From positions 1-53,665 of the forward strand of contig CAZEHO010000019.1 of NCBI GenBank assembly GCA_964511945.1: a stretch of DNA of 53,665 nucleotides. Direction: 5' to 3'. Each line of letters starts with the position of its first letter. The stretch's first letter is position 1. The DNA is from CAZEHO01 sp964511945 (GTDB taxonomy: Bacteria; Actinomycetota; Acidimicrobiia; Spongiisociales; UBA11373). The notes below the pieces were generated by a model. That model did no database searches, had not been told where the DNA came from, and worked only from the letters and a program-made list of their open reading frames with translations. This document shows, piece by piece, positions 8,656 through 17,405 of this stretch. Made by a program: the position numbers and the translations under genes.

Positions 8656-8755
8656 NNNNNNNNNNNNNNNNNNNNNNNNNNNNNNNNNNNNNNNNNNNNN
8701 NNNNNNNNNNNNNNNNNNNNNNNNNNNNNNNNNNNNNNNNNNNNNNNNNNNNNNN
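8656..8755. other. Assembly gap of 100 N, probably artefactual
   Basis: Exactly 100 N between two identical 55-bp blocks. Collapsing one block and the gap gives a continuous ACAD stop / downstream start junction. Confidence 0.95.
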
Positions 8756-8810
8756 CGGCGCTACGGGAGCTGCTCGCCCACGGCATGACGACTGTTGCCC
8801 TCCAGCAACT
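8756..8810 (+). repeat. 55-bp block duplicated across the N gap, right copy
   Basis: Exact copy of 8601-8655. It contains the end of the ACAD frame and the start codon of the 103-residue downstream gene. Confidence 0.92.
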
Positions 8811-9096
8811 GGGCTTGGAGTTGGTCGTGGGTGGTCTGCTGCGTGACCACCACCCGGTGTCCGCCGACGAACTCGACGACCTGACGGCGGAGTTGCTCTG
8901 GGAGATCGCCGATCTGATCGTCTATCAGCGCGATCCGAGGGCCTACGACGCGTCGGACGATGACACCTGGGTGCTGCCGTCCTTTGACGAACTCGACCTG
9001 CAGGACAAGGTGGTGATCGACTCCGGTGCGGGCACCTACTCCGAGGGATCCGAGCTGATGCGCAAGTACTCGAAGAGGATTCCGGACGGGGTGTGA
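8785..9096 (+). CDS. Hypothetical protein coupled to acyl-CoA dehydrogenase
   Basis: A 103-residue acidic soluble protein that I do not recognise. The N-terminus (VALQQLGLELVVGGLLRDH) is predicted helical and the rest is Asp-rich. After collapsing the assembly duplication, its ATG overlaps the ACAD stop in ATGA, which argues for translational coupling and a role linked to that enzyme. There is no catalytic motif, signal peptide or membrane segment. No function is proposed. Confidence 0.6.
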   Translation: MTTVALQQLGLELVVGGLLRDHHPVSADELDDLTAELLWEIADLIVYQRDPRAYDASDDDTWVLPSFDELDLQDKVVIDSGAGTYSEGSELMRKYSKRIPDGV

Positions 9097-9141
9097 GCAC
9101 TCGTGGGGAACCCGCCGGCAGTCCTGCGACGTCGTAGGGGC

Positions 9142-9954
9142 ATGAAACGTTTCACCATCGCGCTCGTCTTCGGGGCGACGTTTCTCAGCGCCTGCGGCAC
9201 CGATGAGGCTGCCGACGGGCTCCCCACCACAACCACCACAACCACCACAACCACCACCACTGCCCCAGCCTCTTTCGATGGATCCTGGCTACTGGTCACG
9301 GCTTCCGTCGATGACGAAGTGCTCGAGCTTCGTGATGACTGGCGGATCACCATGACGATCAACGGTGATGAGATCGGCGGCACCGCCGCCTGCAATTCCT
9401 ACGGCGGGTCGGTTGCCATCGATTCCGGTTCCTTCGTCGTCGGTGCACTCGGCCAGACCGAGATGGCGTGCGAGCCACCGATCATGGATTTGGAGTCCGC
9501 GTTCATCGGCGGGTTGACCCGGGTCAACGCCGCTGAACGGATCGGCGACATCGTTTCGCTGCGCGGACCCGGCGTGAACCTCCGCTTCGAACTCCTTCCT
9601 GCGGTGCCGACCTCAGCGCTCACAGGCGTGACCTGGGTGCTCGAGTCCGTCATCGAGGGCGAGACCGCCACATCACCCGCAGCCGCAGCCGATCCGGCAA
9701 CGCTCCGACTCGAGTCCGACGGCACGCTGACCGGGCATACCGGCTGCCGTGGCCTCAGCGGGGAGTACATCGTGACCGGCGACACCGTCGTGTTCACCTC
9801 GTTCGCCGCCGACGGCGAGTGCCGTCCGGGCGTCGAGCGGCAGGACAACCAGGTCATCACCGTCCTGGGCGGCGGCTTCACCGTCGCGATCGACGGCGAC
9901 CGGCTCACCGTGACGGCGTCGGGCAACGAGAGCCTGGAGTATCGGGCCGAGTAG
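9142..9954 (+). CDS. Secreted lipoprotein with two META (HslJ-like) domains
   Basis: A 270-residue lipoprotein. The signal peptide is MKRFTIALVFGATFLSAC with a lipobox Cys at residue 18. A linker of twelve threonines follows, then two META/HslJ-like domains (about residues 42-155 and 160-268). Each has the GTAACNSYGG or GHTGCRGLSG Cys-containing turn, and QTEMAC / DGECRPG gives the second Cys. The ATG at 9142 is chosen for the signal peptide; an upstream in-frame start adds unrelated residues. META domains occur in heat-shock and motility-related proteins. The function here is unknown. Confidence 0.85.
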   Translation: MKRFTIALVFGATFLSACGTDEAADGLPTTTTTTTTTTTTAPASFDGSWLLVTASVDDEVLELRDDWRITMTINGDEIGGTAACNSYGGSVAIDSGSFVVGALGQTEMACEPPIMDLESAFIGGLTRVNAAERIGDIVSLRGPGVNLRFELLPAVPTSALTGVTWVLESVIEGETATSPAAAADPATLRLESDGTLTGHTGCRGLSGEYIVTGDTVVFTSFAADGECRPGVERQDNQVITVLGGGFTVAIDGDRLTVTASGNESLEYRAE

Positions 9955-10000
9955 TAGGCCTCACCGCGAGGAAGCCGGCCGCGGAGGGCCGATTGGTTCC

Positions 10001-10507
10001 CTACGAGTACCAGGGATGGTGGCCGAAGTGGTTGCGAGGCACCGGCTCCCCCCGGATGACGACCCACTCGAATCCGCCGACGACCGAGTTCAGGTACGAA
10101 CGCAGCCGGGGCCGGAGCCACACCAGGTGTGGGATCCATCGGATGACCGCCGGCACCCGCTGCAGCACCCACGGGGCCACCGTGATGGTCAGCTCGCAGG
10201 TTTCCCCATCGACTTCGGTGATCCGCCAGGACACGGCCGTCACCGGTCCTTCGGGGTCACCGATGTCGAGGTCGTAGCCGGTCCCTTCGATCCAATCCGT
10301 GAAGTGGCGCCGGTAGACGCGGCCGTTGAGGTAGTGGACTTCATCGACCGAATCGGGTCCGGGCCACGCTGTGACCGGATTGGTCGCACAGAACGGGTGG
10401 CAGTCCTCAAGATTGCCGGGAGAGGCGATTGCATTCCATACCCGGCCCGCCGGCGCCGCAATGCGCCGCGTCGCCGACACCGGCCATCGGAACGAGTTGG
10501 AGATCAC
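10001..10507 (-). CDS. SRPBCC (START-like) family protein
   Basis: A 168-residue polyketide-cyclase/START-like protein. It starts with VSATRRIAAPAGRVWNAIASPGNLEDCHPFC, the usual first strand and helix of SRPBCC folds, and ends with the C-terminal helix (RPRLRSYLNSVVGGFEWVV). It should bind a hydrophobic ligand. The GTG start lies in GTGA and overlaps the AzlD stop, making it the last gene of the GNAT-AzlC-AzlD-SRPBCC operon. No ligand or enzyme activity can be read. Confidence 0.78.
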   Translation of the reverse strand: MISNSFRWPVSATRRIAAPAGRVWNAIASPGNLEDCHPFCATNPVTAWPGPDSVDEVHYLNGRVYRRHFTDWIEGTGYDLDIGDPEGPVTAVSWRITEVDGETCELTITVAPWVLQRVPAVIRWIPHLVWLRPRLRSYLNSVVGGFEWVVIRGEPVPRNHFGHHPWYS

Positions 10508-10812
10508 AGCACCGCCTCCAGGATCCACACTGCGGTCATGCCGGCCGCCAGTGTCCAGGGTATCGAGCGGGTCTTCCAGGCAACTCCCGCGGCGACAACC
10601 GCAGCGACGTACCACGACACCGCGGTCTGGAACCCGCCGCCGTCGAGGATCAGCCCCTGGACGACCACCCCGGCAAGGACCGCCGGAGCCACGAGGCGAA
10701 GCGCCTGTTCGAGTCGGGGCGGAATCACGACGTCGCCGAGGATCGCCACCAGGGACGCCCGCATCAGCAACGTGCCGGCCGACAGTCCGAGGACCACCAC
10801 GAGATCGCTCAC
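10504..10812 (-). CDS. azlD: AzlD-family branched-chain amino acid export subunit
   Basis: A 102-residue membrane protein with about three to four hydrophobic segments (VVVLGLSAGTLLMRASLVAI, ALRLVAPAVLAGVVVQGLIL, WYVAAVVAAGVAW). It matches the small AzlD subunit that works with AzlC in export of branched-chain amino acids and analogues. The GTG at 10812 overlaps the AzlC stop by 4 bases, which confirms the pair. It is coupled to the SRPBCC gene downstream in the same way. Confidence 0.88.
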   Translation of the reverse strand: MSDLVVVLGLSAGTLLMRASLVAILGDVVIPPRLEQALRLVAPAVLAGVVVQGLILDGGGFQTAVSWYVAAVVAAGVAWKTRSIPWTLAAGMTAVWILEAVL

Positions 10813-11486
10813 CGCTCCACCGCCATTCCGGCGGCGATTCCGCATGCTGCACCGATCAGCAATCCGGTGTTCACCGGTGCCCCTCGTGCGAGGACCGTGA
10901 CTCCGCCACCGACGAGTGCGGCCACCAATCCGGCCCGGTCACGAATGGAGGGGATCAGCAGTGCCAGGAACATCAGCGGAATCGCGAAGCTCAACTGCAG
11001 CGCACCGGGAATGGACCCACCGACCAGAATGCCGATCCAGGTCCCGGCGACCCAGGACAGAGCAAACGGGATTCCCGAGCCCAGGTAGTGGCCCATCCGC
11101 CGGACCGGATCCGACACCCGCCGGTTGTACAGCAGCGAGGTCACGGCCACCTGATCGGTCATCAGGTAGGCCAGCGGAACCCTCCATCGCCGCGGATACT
11201 CGGCAAATGATGGGGCCAGCGCCCCCGAGTACATGACGAACCGCAGATTCATCGCCAGGGCGGTTCCGAGAGCGACCGTCCACGGAGCGCCCTCGGTCAG
11301 GAGCTCGATGAGCGTCAGTTGGGCCGCACCGGCAAGGGCCAACGCCGAGGCGAGGCCTCCCACCCAGTCGATCATCGGAGACTCGACGACCGCAACCCCA
11401 TAGACGAGGCCAAAGGGGAACACCGCCGCCACCAGGGGCAGGATCGTCCAGGCGCCGGCCCGGACCGCGGCACGCCGCTCAGTCAA
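10809..11486 (-). CDS. azlC: AzlC-family branched-chain amino acid exporter large subunit
   Basis: A 225-residue integral membrane protein of the LIV-E family. The N-terminal GAWTILPLVAAVFPFGLVYG and the central ALGTALAMNLRFVMYSGALA are characteristic of AzlC. It would export branched-chain amino acids with AzlD. Its ATG lies 8 bases inside the end of the upstream tandem GNAT gene, so the two are co-translated. This suggests the acetyltransferase may act on an exported amino acid-like compound; that part is inference. Confidence 0.9.
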   Translation of the reverse strand: MTERRAAVRAGAWTILPLVAAVFPFGLVYGVAVVESPMIDWVGGLASALALAGAAQLTLIELLTEGAPWTVALGTALAMNLRFVMYSGALAPSFAEYPRRWRVPLAYLMTDQVAVTSLLYNRRVSDPVRRMGHYLGSGIPFALSWVAGTWIGILVGGSIPGALQLSFAIPLMFLALLIPSIRDRAGLVAALVGGGVTVLARGAPVNTGLLIGAACGIAAGMAVER

Positions 11487-12477
11487 GGGGCTTGAAGAGG
11501 TTGCTCCACATACGGACGACCTCGAACCCCACGCTCTTGTAGAGACCGAATGCTCCGTGGCGGTTTTCGGTCATCGCCCCGAGCGCCGCCTCGGTCATAC
11601 CTCGCTCCTTGACGGCATGGAGACTCTGCACGAGGAGCGAACGGGCCAGCCCCTTGCGGCGGTAGGGGCGGCGCACCGAGATGAACTCTGTCCAGCCGCG
11701 CAAGCGGTCGAATTCCTCGTTCTCCCGCTCGTTGATGAAGCTGCGCACCTGGCCGGCGATCTCATCGCCGTCCCAGGCAACCCGCCACAAGGTGGGATCG
11801 AACCAATCAAACTTGAGGAACTGCTGGTAGTCGTTCTCGGTGCCCGGAGCGGCCCCGATGTGGTCCTTGAAGGCCTCCTGGTCTGCCTCCCACACCTTGC
11901 GCATCTCGTCATCGCGCGGCGTCCGTACCATCAGACCCGCCGGCATCGGTGCCTCCGGGATGTTTTCGAGATCAGGACGCACCAGGTCGGCCTCGTGGTA
12001 CTTCTCCTGATACCCGAACGACTCGTAAAGCCTCCGAGCGGCCGGTTCGGACTCCGAGTGGAATACCTCGAGAGCCTTCTCGATCTCGGCCGGATGATCG
12101 GCAGCGACTTGCCGCAGCCGGGCCTCGTTGTGGGTGAGCATGCAGGTGCCGAGGCCACGGCCCCGATAGTCGCCGTGCACCAAGCCGAACGGCATGTAGC
12201 GGCGGGGCCCATCGTGCTCCTCCCACCACAGCACCCGGCCGTATGCGACGAGGCATCCGTCGATCTCGGCGAAGATCGTGTCGGTGGCCGGGTCGCTGTT
12301 GTCGAGATGGTCGTAGTTCTTGGCGATGGTCTCAGCGGTCTCGACACGATCGATGCCGTCGGCGGCACAGGCCGCGTTGAGTACCTCCGCCATGTGCGGG
12401 TAGTCCTCGGGCCCCTGCAATGGCCTGAACGTGAGGCCGGGGATAGGGGGCGCGTCTGCAAGCAGGCTCCAGGTCAT
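11479..12477 (-). CDS. Tandem-GNAT acetyltransferase (mycothiol synthase-like)
   Basis: A 332-residue protein with two GNAT domains. Domain 1 (about residues 15-160) has GLVHGDYRGRGLGTCMLTH. Domain 2 (about 180-330) has FISVRRPYRRKGLARSLLVQ and ends in GLYKSVGFEVVRMW. The two-domain layout resembles MshD (mycothiol synthase) and its many actinobacterial relatives, but the identity is not strong enough to name it. It is the first gene of the operon with AzlCD and the SRPBCC protein. The ATG at 12477 gives a complete N-terminal strand. Confidence 0.82.
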   Translation of the reverse strand: MTWSLLADAPPIPGLTFRPLQGPEDYPHMAEVLNAACAADGIDRVETAETIAKNYDHLDNSDPATDTIFAEIDGCLVAYGRVLWWEEHDGPRRYMPFGLVHGDYRGRGLGTCMLTHNEARLRQVAADHPAEIEKALEVFHSESEPAARRLYESFGYQEKYHEADLVRPDLENIPEAPMPAGLMVRTPRDDEMRKVWEADQEAFKDHIGAAPGTENDYQQFLKFDWFDPTLWRVAWDGDEIAGQVRSFINERENEEFDRLRGWTEFISVRRPYRRKGLARSLLVQSLHAVKERGMTEAALGAMTENRHGAFGLYKSVGFEVVRMWSNLFKPLD

Positions 12478-12697
12478 ACCCGCGATTGTGGCACGACCTC
12501 AGGTGGCCGCGGCGTCTGCGGCCAAGGCCCTTCGCCCCTACCGAGGGTCACTCCGCGTCAACCGCAACATGACCCTCGATGAGTGGCACAGCATGGTCGG
12601 CGGCGGCGAATACCGGCGGCACTGCAGTCAGGTCCCCGGCGGAGAGGGTGCGCCGCTCAACGCCCCATCGGTCGATTACCCGGTCGCCGGGGGATAG

Positions 12698-13837
12698 TTA
12701 CTCGGCCGCGTCCTCGGCGGCGCGGATGACCCGCATTGCGTTCTCGCCGAGCACCTTGCGGATGTCTGTTTCAGGCCACTCCCGGGCCAGCAACTCGGCG
12801 GTGATCGCCGTGTAGCACGAGACATCCTCGAGCCCGTCGGGTAGCAACTCTGTGCCGTCGAAATCCGACCCGAGCCCGACATGGTCGACCCCGGCAATGC
12901 GGGCCACGTGCTCGATGTGATCGACGACATCGAACACGGTGCCTCGATCGATCTCGAGCTGCATCACCTGCTCCCGCCGGGCCGCGACATATCCGGCTTC
13001 GTCGTCCTCATCGAACTGTGCACGCAGCCGGCGCTCCTCTTCGAACATTTCGAGAGCGAGCCGAGCGGTCGAAGCGACGATGAACGCGGGAACGAACGAC
13101 ACCATCACCACCCCTCCGGTATCGGCCACCATCTCCAGCACGTCGTCCGGCGCATTGCGGGGGTGAGGTGCCAGCGCGAATGCCGATGAGTGCGACGCTA
13201 TGACCGGGGCACGGCTCACCCGGATCGCGTCGCGCATGGTGCCGGCGCTCACATGCGAGATGTCGATCATCAATCCCAGCCGGTTCATCTCACGAACCAC
13301 CGCTTCGCCGAACCCGGTGAGCCCGCCGTGGCGCAAGGTGTCGGTGGCCGAATCCGCCCAATCGAGCGTGTCGGCGTGGGTCAGCGTCATGTACTTGACT
13401 CCGCGCTCGGCGAGAGCCTGCAGGCCGCCGAGTGAGTTCTCGATCGAGTGACCGCCTTCGGCCCCGACGAACCCGGCCACCCGTCCGCCGACGCGGATGC
13501 GTTCGGCGTCGTCGGCGTCTGCTGCAAGCGCGGTGAACTGCCCGGCGCGGCGGCTCATCTCCTCGACGAGATCGATCTGACCGATGGTGTCCGCCAGCGG
13601 GGATGGGCTCCAGGCGGGTACGAGGACCGACCAGAACTGCACGCCGACGCCTCCTTCGAGCAGGCGGGGGAAGTCGGTGTGGAATCCGGCCAGGTGGGTG
13701 GCGGGGTCCGCCTCATCCAGAGAACCGTTCGCTCGGGTGCGGATCTCCCACGGCAGATCGTTGTGCCCGTCGACGACGGGAAGATCCGCGTGGATGCGGC
13801 GGGCTGCTTCGGCATGGGGAGACGGGTGAGCGGTCAT
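12698..13837 (-). CDS. Membrane dipeptidase / renal dipeptidase family (M19)
   Basis: A 379-residue M19 zinc peptidase that hydrolyses dipeptides, including D-amino-acid-containing ones in some relatives. Zinc ligands are visible: His25-x-Asp27 in VVDGHNDLPW, the bridging Glu in FVGAEGGHSIE, and the two later His in DISHVSAGTM and IASHSSAFAL. HVGLGSDFDG is the conserved C-terminal motif. No signal peptide is seen, so it is probably cytoplasmic. It lies alone on the minus strand. The 220 bases downstream (12478-12697) hold no convincing gene. Confidence 0.92.
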   Translation of the reverse strand: MTAHPSPHAEAARRIHADLPVVDGHNDLPWEIRTRANGSLDEADPATHLAGFHTDFPRLLEGGVGVQFWSVLVPAWSPSPLADTIGQIDLVEEMSRRAGQFTALAADADDAERIRVGGRVAGFVGAEGGHSIENSLGGLQALAERGVKYMTLTHADTLDWADSATDTLRHGGLTGFGEAVVREMNRLGLMIDISHVSAGTMRDAIRVSRAPVIASHSSAFALAPHPRNAPDDVLEMVADTGGVVMVSFVPAFIVASTARLALEMFEEERRLRAQFDEDDEAGYVAARREQVMQLEIDRGTVFDVVDHIEHVARIAGVDHVGLGSDFDGTELLPDGLEDVSCYTAITAELLAREWPETDIRKVLGENAMRVIRAAEDAAE

Positions 13838-13993
13838 GCGCCGATGCTACGCAGCGCTGGCGGGTTGCTCCGGGCGGGGTGGGAGAGTCGGCGGAGCCGG
13901 CAATTCTCCTCGCCCCCGGCGAGCAGCCCTTCCCTCCGGCGCAGATTGCGTGAAACCCACCCCCTCCGGGTGAGCGGAGCGAACCCGGATGAG

Positions 13994-16093
13994 TCAACCG
14001 AGCACGATCCTCGTGTCGAGCGCCTGCACTCCCTCGCCGGCCATCATCACCCGGATCGGGTTGAGGTCGAGTTCGGTGATCTCCGGAAAGTCCGCCACGA
14101 GCCGGGCCACCCCCAGGATCACGTCGAGCAGTCCGTCGACATCGGCCGGTTCCTGGCCGCGGACACCCTCGAGGATCGGGAACACCTTCAGCTCCCGGAT
14201 CATCTCCTCGGCTTCGGCACGGCGGAACGGGGCCATCCGCATGGCGCGGTCCCGCAGGATCTCGACGAACACCCCACCCATGCCGACGAGTACTGCGTGC
14301 CCGAAGTTGTCGTCGAGGCGGGCACCGACGATCAGCTCGCGTCCGCCGCGTAACATCGGCTGGACCAGCACGCCCTCGACGTTTGCGCCGGGGGCCCGCT
14401 CGGCAACCGCTCCCATCATCTCCCGGTACGCCGCCCGGACACCCTCCTCACTCCGCAGATTGAGCTGGACGCCACCGAAGTCGGTCTTGTGGGAAATCTC
14501 ACCGCTGACCACCTTGAGGACGGCAGGCAGGCCGAGTTCGTTGGCGGCGGCCACCGCCGCCTCCTCGTCCGACACCAGGCGCCCCTCGATGACCGGGATC
14601 CCGTAGGCGGAAACGATCGACATCGCCTCCTGCAGCAGTGGATCGCGATCCTCAGCGCGGCACCGGTCCAGAATCGTGCGCACCGCATCCTGATCCGCCG
14701 GTCCATCGGGGCGCTCCTGGGGCCGTACCTCCTGCTTCCACATGTCGTAGAGCAGCCGGATCGCCCACACTGCATCGTTGGGCTCGGCAAAGATCGGTCC
14801 CGTCAGGACCTGTTTCAGGCGGCTGATCTCCTTCGCCTCGGTATCGGCGAGTACCGCCACCGGCTTGTTCTCCCGAATCGACGCGGCGTGGAGCCGCTCG
14901 AACAGCTGCGCCGAGGGCTCCCGCTCCGGGCCGGCCATGTAGGTGTGCATGAACACCATGCCGTCGACGTTGTCCATCGCCAGCGTCTCTTCGGCGATCT
15001 CGCCGTAGGCGTCGAGATCGAAGAGGTCGCCGAGGTCGATCGGGTTGGTGAGCTTCACCACGCCGGCGCGCAACCGCTTCTGGACGTCCTCGAGGAACTC
15101 CTGCGGCAGGTCGGCAAGTTCGAGACCGGTGAGATCACAGGCGTCTGCCGCAATAACCGCGTGGCCGCCGGATCGTGAAAGCACGGCGAGCCGCTTGCCG
15201 CGCATCGGCGGCAACTCGAGCGCTTTCAGCGTGTTGACCAGCGTTTCGGTGTCGCGGAAGCGGGCGATCCCTGCCTGATGGAGAGCAGCATCCACAACGT
15301 CATCGTCGGAAGACAGCGCGGCCGTGTGCGAGGAGGCAATGGTCTGGGCCGAGGCGCCGATGTTCGATTTGTGGATCAGGATCGGCTTTTCGGTGCCACG
15401 GGCCAGATCCATCAGCCGCCGGCCGTCACTCACCCCCTCGAGGTACATGCAGATGATCTCGGTATCCGGATCCTCGATCAGGTACTCGAGAAGATCGTTC
15501 TCATCGATATCGAGCTTGTTTCCGACCGACATCATCTTGGCCAGCCCGCCGCCCTCGCTGGCAAGCGTGTTGAGCAGGCTCATCCCGACCCCGCCGCTCT
15601 GGGTGACGAGCGACACGCCGCCGGGTTTGAGGTTGTGGTCGAGTGACACGAAGGCCGTTGCGAGACCGTTGTGCCGGTTGACCAGCCCGATGCAGTTCGG
15701 TCCGATGAACCTGATTCCCCATTCGGCGGCGACGGCCTTAACCCGCTCCCCGAGGGCGTGCCCATCCTTGCCGGTCTCGCCGAAACCGGCCGACTCGACG
15801 ACCACCCTGCGGATTCCCTTGCGGCCGCATTCCTCGAGCAGGTCCGGAACCGTGTGCGCCGGGGTCAGGATGAACGCCACATCGACGTGATCCGGGATGT
15901 CGGAGACCGCGCGGTAGATCCTGCGCCCGAAGATCGTGCCGCCCTTGGGACCGACCTCGTAGACGATCCCGTCGAACCCGAAGTTCTGCAGGTTGGCCGA
16001 GATCCCCCTGCCCAGGTTGGTCGGTGATTCGGAAACGCCGATCACCGCCACCGTCTCCGGCTCGAAGAAGCGGTTCAGTTCCTTGGCGATCAT
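13994..16093 (-). CDS. ADP-forming acyl-CoA synthetase / CoA-ligase with ATP-grasp domain
   Basis: A 699-residue single-chain enzyme of the acetyl-CoA synthetase (ADP-forming) family, which interconverts acyl-CoA, ADP and Pi with acid, CoA and ATP. In order: CoA-binding domain (SVAVIGVSESP-type start, residues about 5-130), succinyl-CoA ligase-like domain (SGGVGMSLLNTLASEGGG) with the phosphohistidine region ASSHTAALSS, and an ATP-grasp domain from about residue 470 (LPAVLKVVSGEISHKTDFGG). The ATG at 16093 follows AAGGA; a TTG at 16108 is rejected. It follows the thiolase gene by about 130 bases. The substrate acyl chain is not known. The lysine-acetyltransferase relatives lack the GNAT domain seen there, and so does this protein. 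Confidence 0.85.
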   Translation of the reverse strand: MIAKELNRFFEPETVAVIGVSESPTNLGRGISANLQNFGFDGIVYEVGPKGGTIFGRRIYRAVSDIPDHVDVAFILTPAHTVPDLLEECGRKGIRRVVVESAGFGETGKDGHALGERVKAVAAEWGIRFIGPNCIGLVNRHNGLATAFVSLDHNLKPGGVSLVTQSGGVGMSLLNTLASEGGGLAKMMSVGNKLDIDENDLLEYLIEDPDTEIICMYLEGVSDGRRLMDLARGTEKPILIHKSNIGASAQTIASSHTAALSSDDDVVDAALHQAGIARFRDTETLVNTLKALELPPMRGKRLAVLSRSGGHAVIAADACDLTGLELADLPQEFLEDVQKRLRAGVVKLTNPIDLGDLFDLDAYGEIAEETLAMDNVDGMVFMHTYMAGPEREPSAQLFERLHAASIRENKPVAVLADTEAKEISRLKQVLTGPIFAEPNDAVWAIRLLYDMWKQEVRPQERPDGPADQDAVRTILDRCRAEDRDPLLQEAMSIVSAYGIPVIEGRLVSDEEAAVAAANELGLPAVLKVVSGEISHKTDFGGVQLNLRSEEGVRAAYREMMGAVAERAPGANVEGVLVQPMLRGGRELIVGARLDDNFGHAVLVGMGGVFVEILRDRAMRMAPFRRAEAEEMIRELKVFPILEGVRGQEPADVDGLLDVILGVARLVADFPEITELDLNPIRVMMAGEGVQALDTRIVLG

Positions 16094-16179
16094 GATGATC
16101 CTTCGCAATCAGACAAGAAGGTGCGAATTTGAATGCATACTACTTATCACATGGCGAATCTCGCTAGATCAGCGCGCCA

Positions 16180-16205
16180 GGCCGGGGAGACCACACTCCC
16201 CGGCC
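16180..16205 (-). terminator. Perfect 10-bp hairpin after the thiolase gene
   Basis: GGCCGGGGAG (16180-16189) pairs exactly with CTCCCCGGCC (16196-16205) around a 6-base loop, 18 bases beyond the thiolase stop on the minus strand. There is no T-run after it, so it may be a weak or Rho-assisted terminator or a transcript-processing hairpin. Confidence 0.55.
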
Positions 16206-16223
16206 GCACGCGTTGGTTCTCGT

Positions 16224-17378
<1,155 letters not shown>

Positions 17379-17405
17379 TCGTGTCATCTCCTTTCGCGCC
17401 TTCCG

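Noticed and set aside
9225..9260. ACC/ACA triplet run as a microsatellite or phase-variation tract
   Set aside because: It encodes an in-frame polythreonine linker after the lipobox and uses mixed Thr codons. The same linker style recurs in the repeat protein, so it is a normal spacer.
12431..12697. Plus-strand frame in the spacer between the M19 and tandem-GNAT genes
   Set aside because: It starts inside the GNAT gene on the other strand and has no ribosome binding site or family. The LRVNRNM resemblance to a BBE end is only a short match, so it is mentioned as a possible fossil but not annotated.
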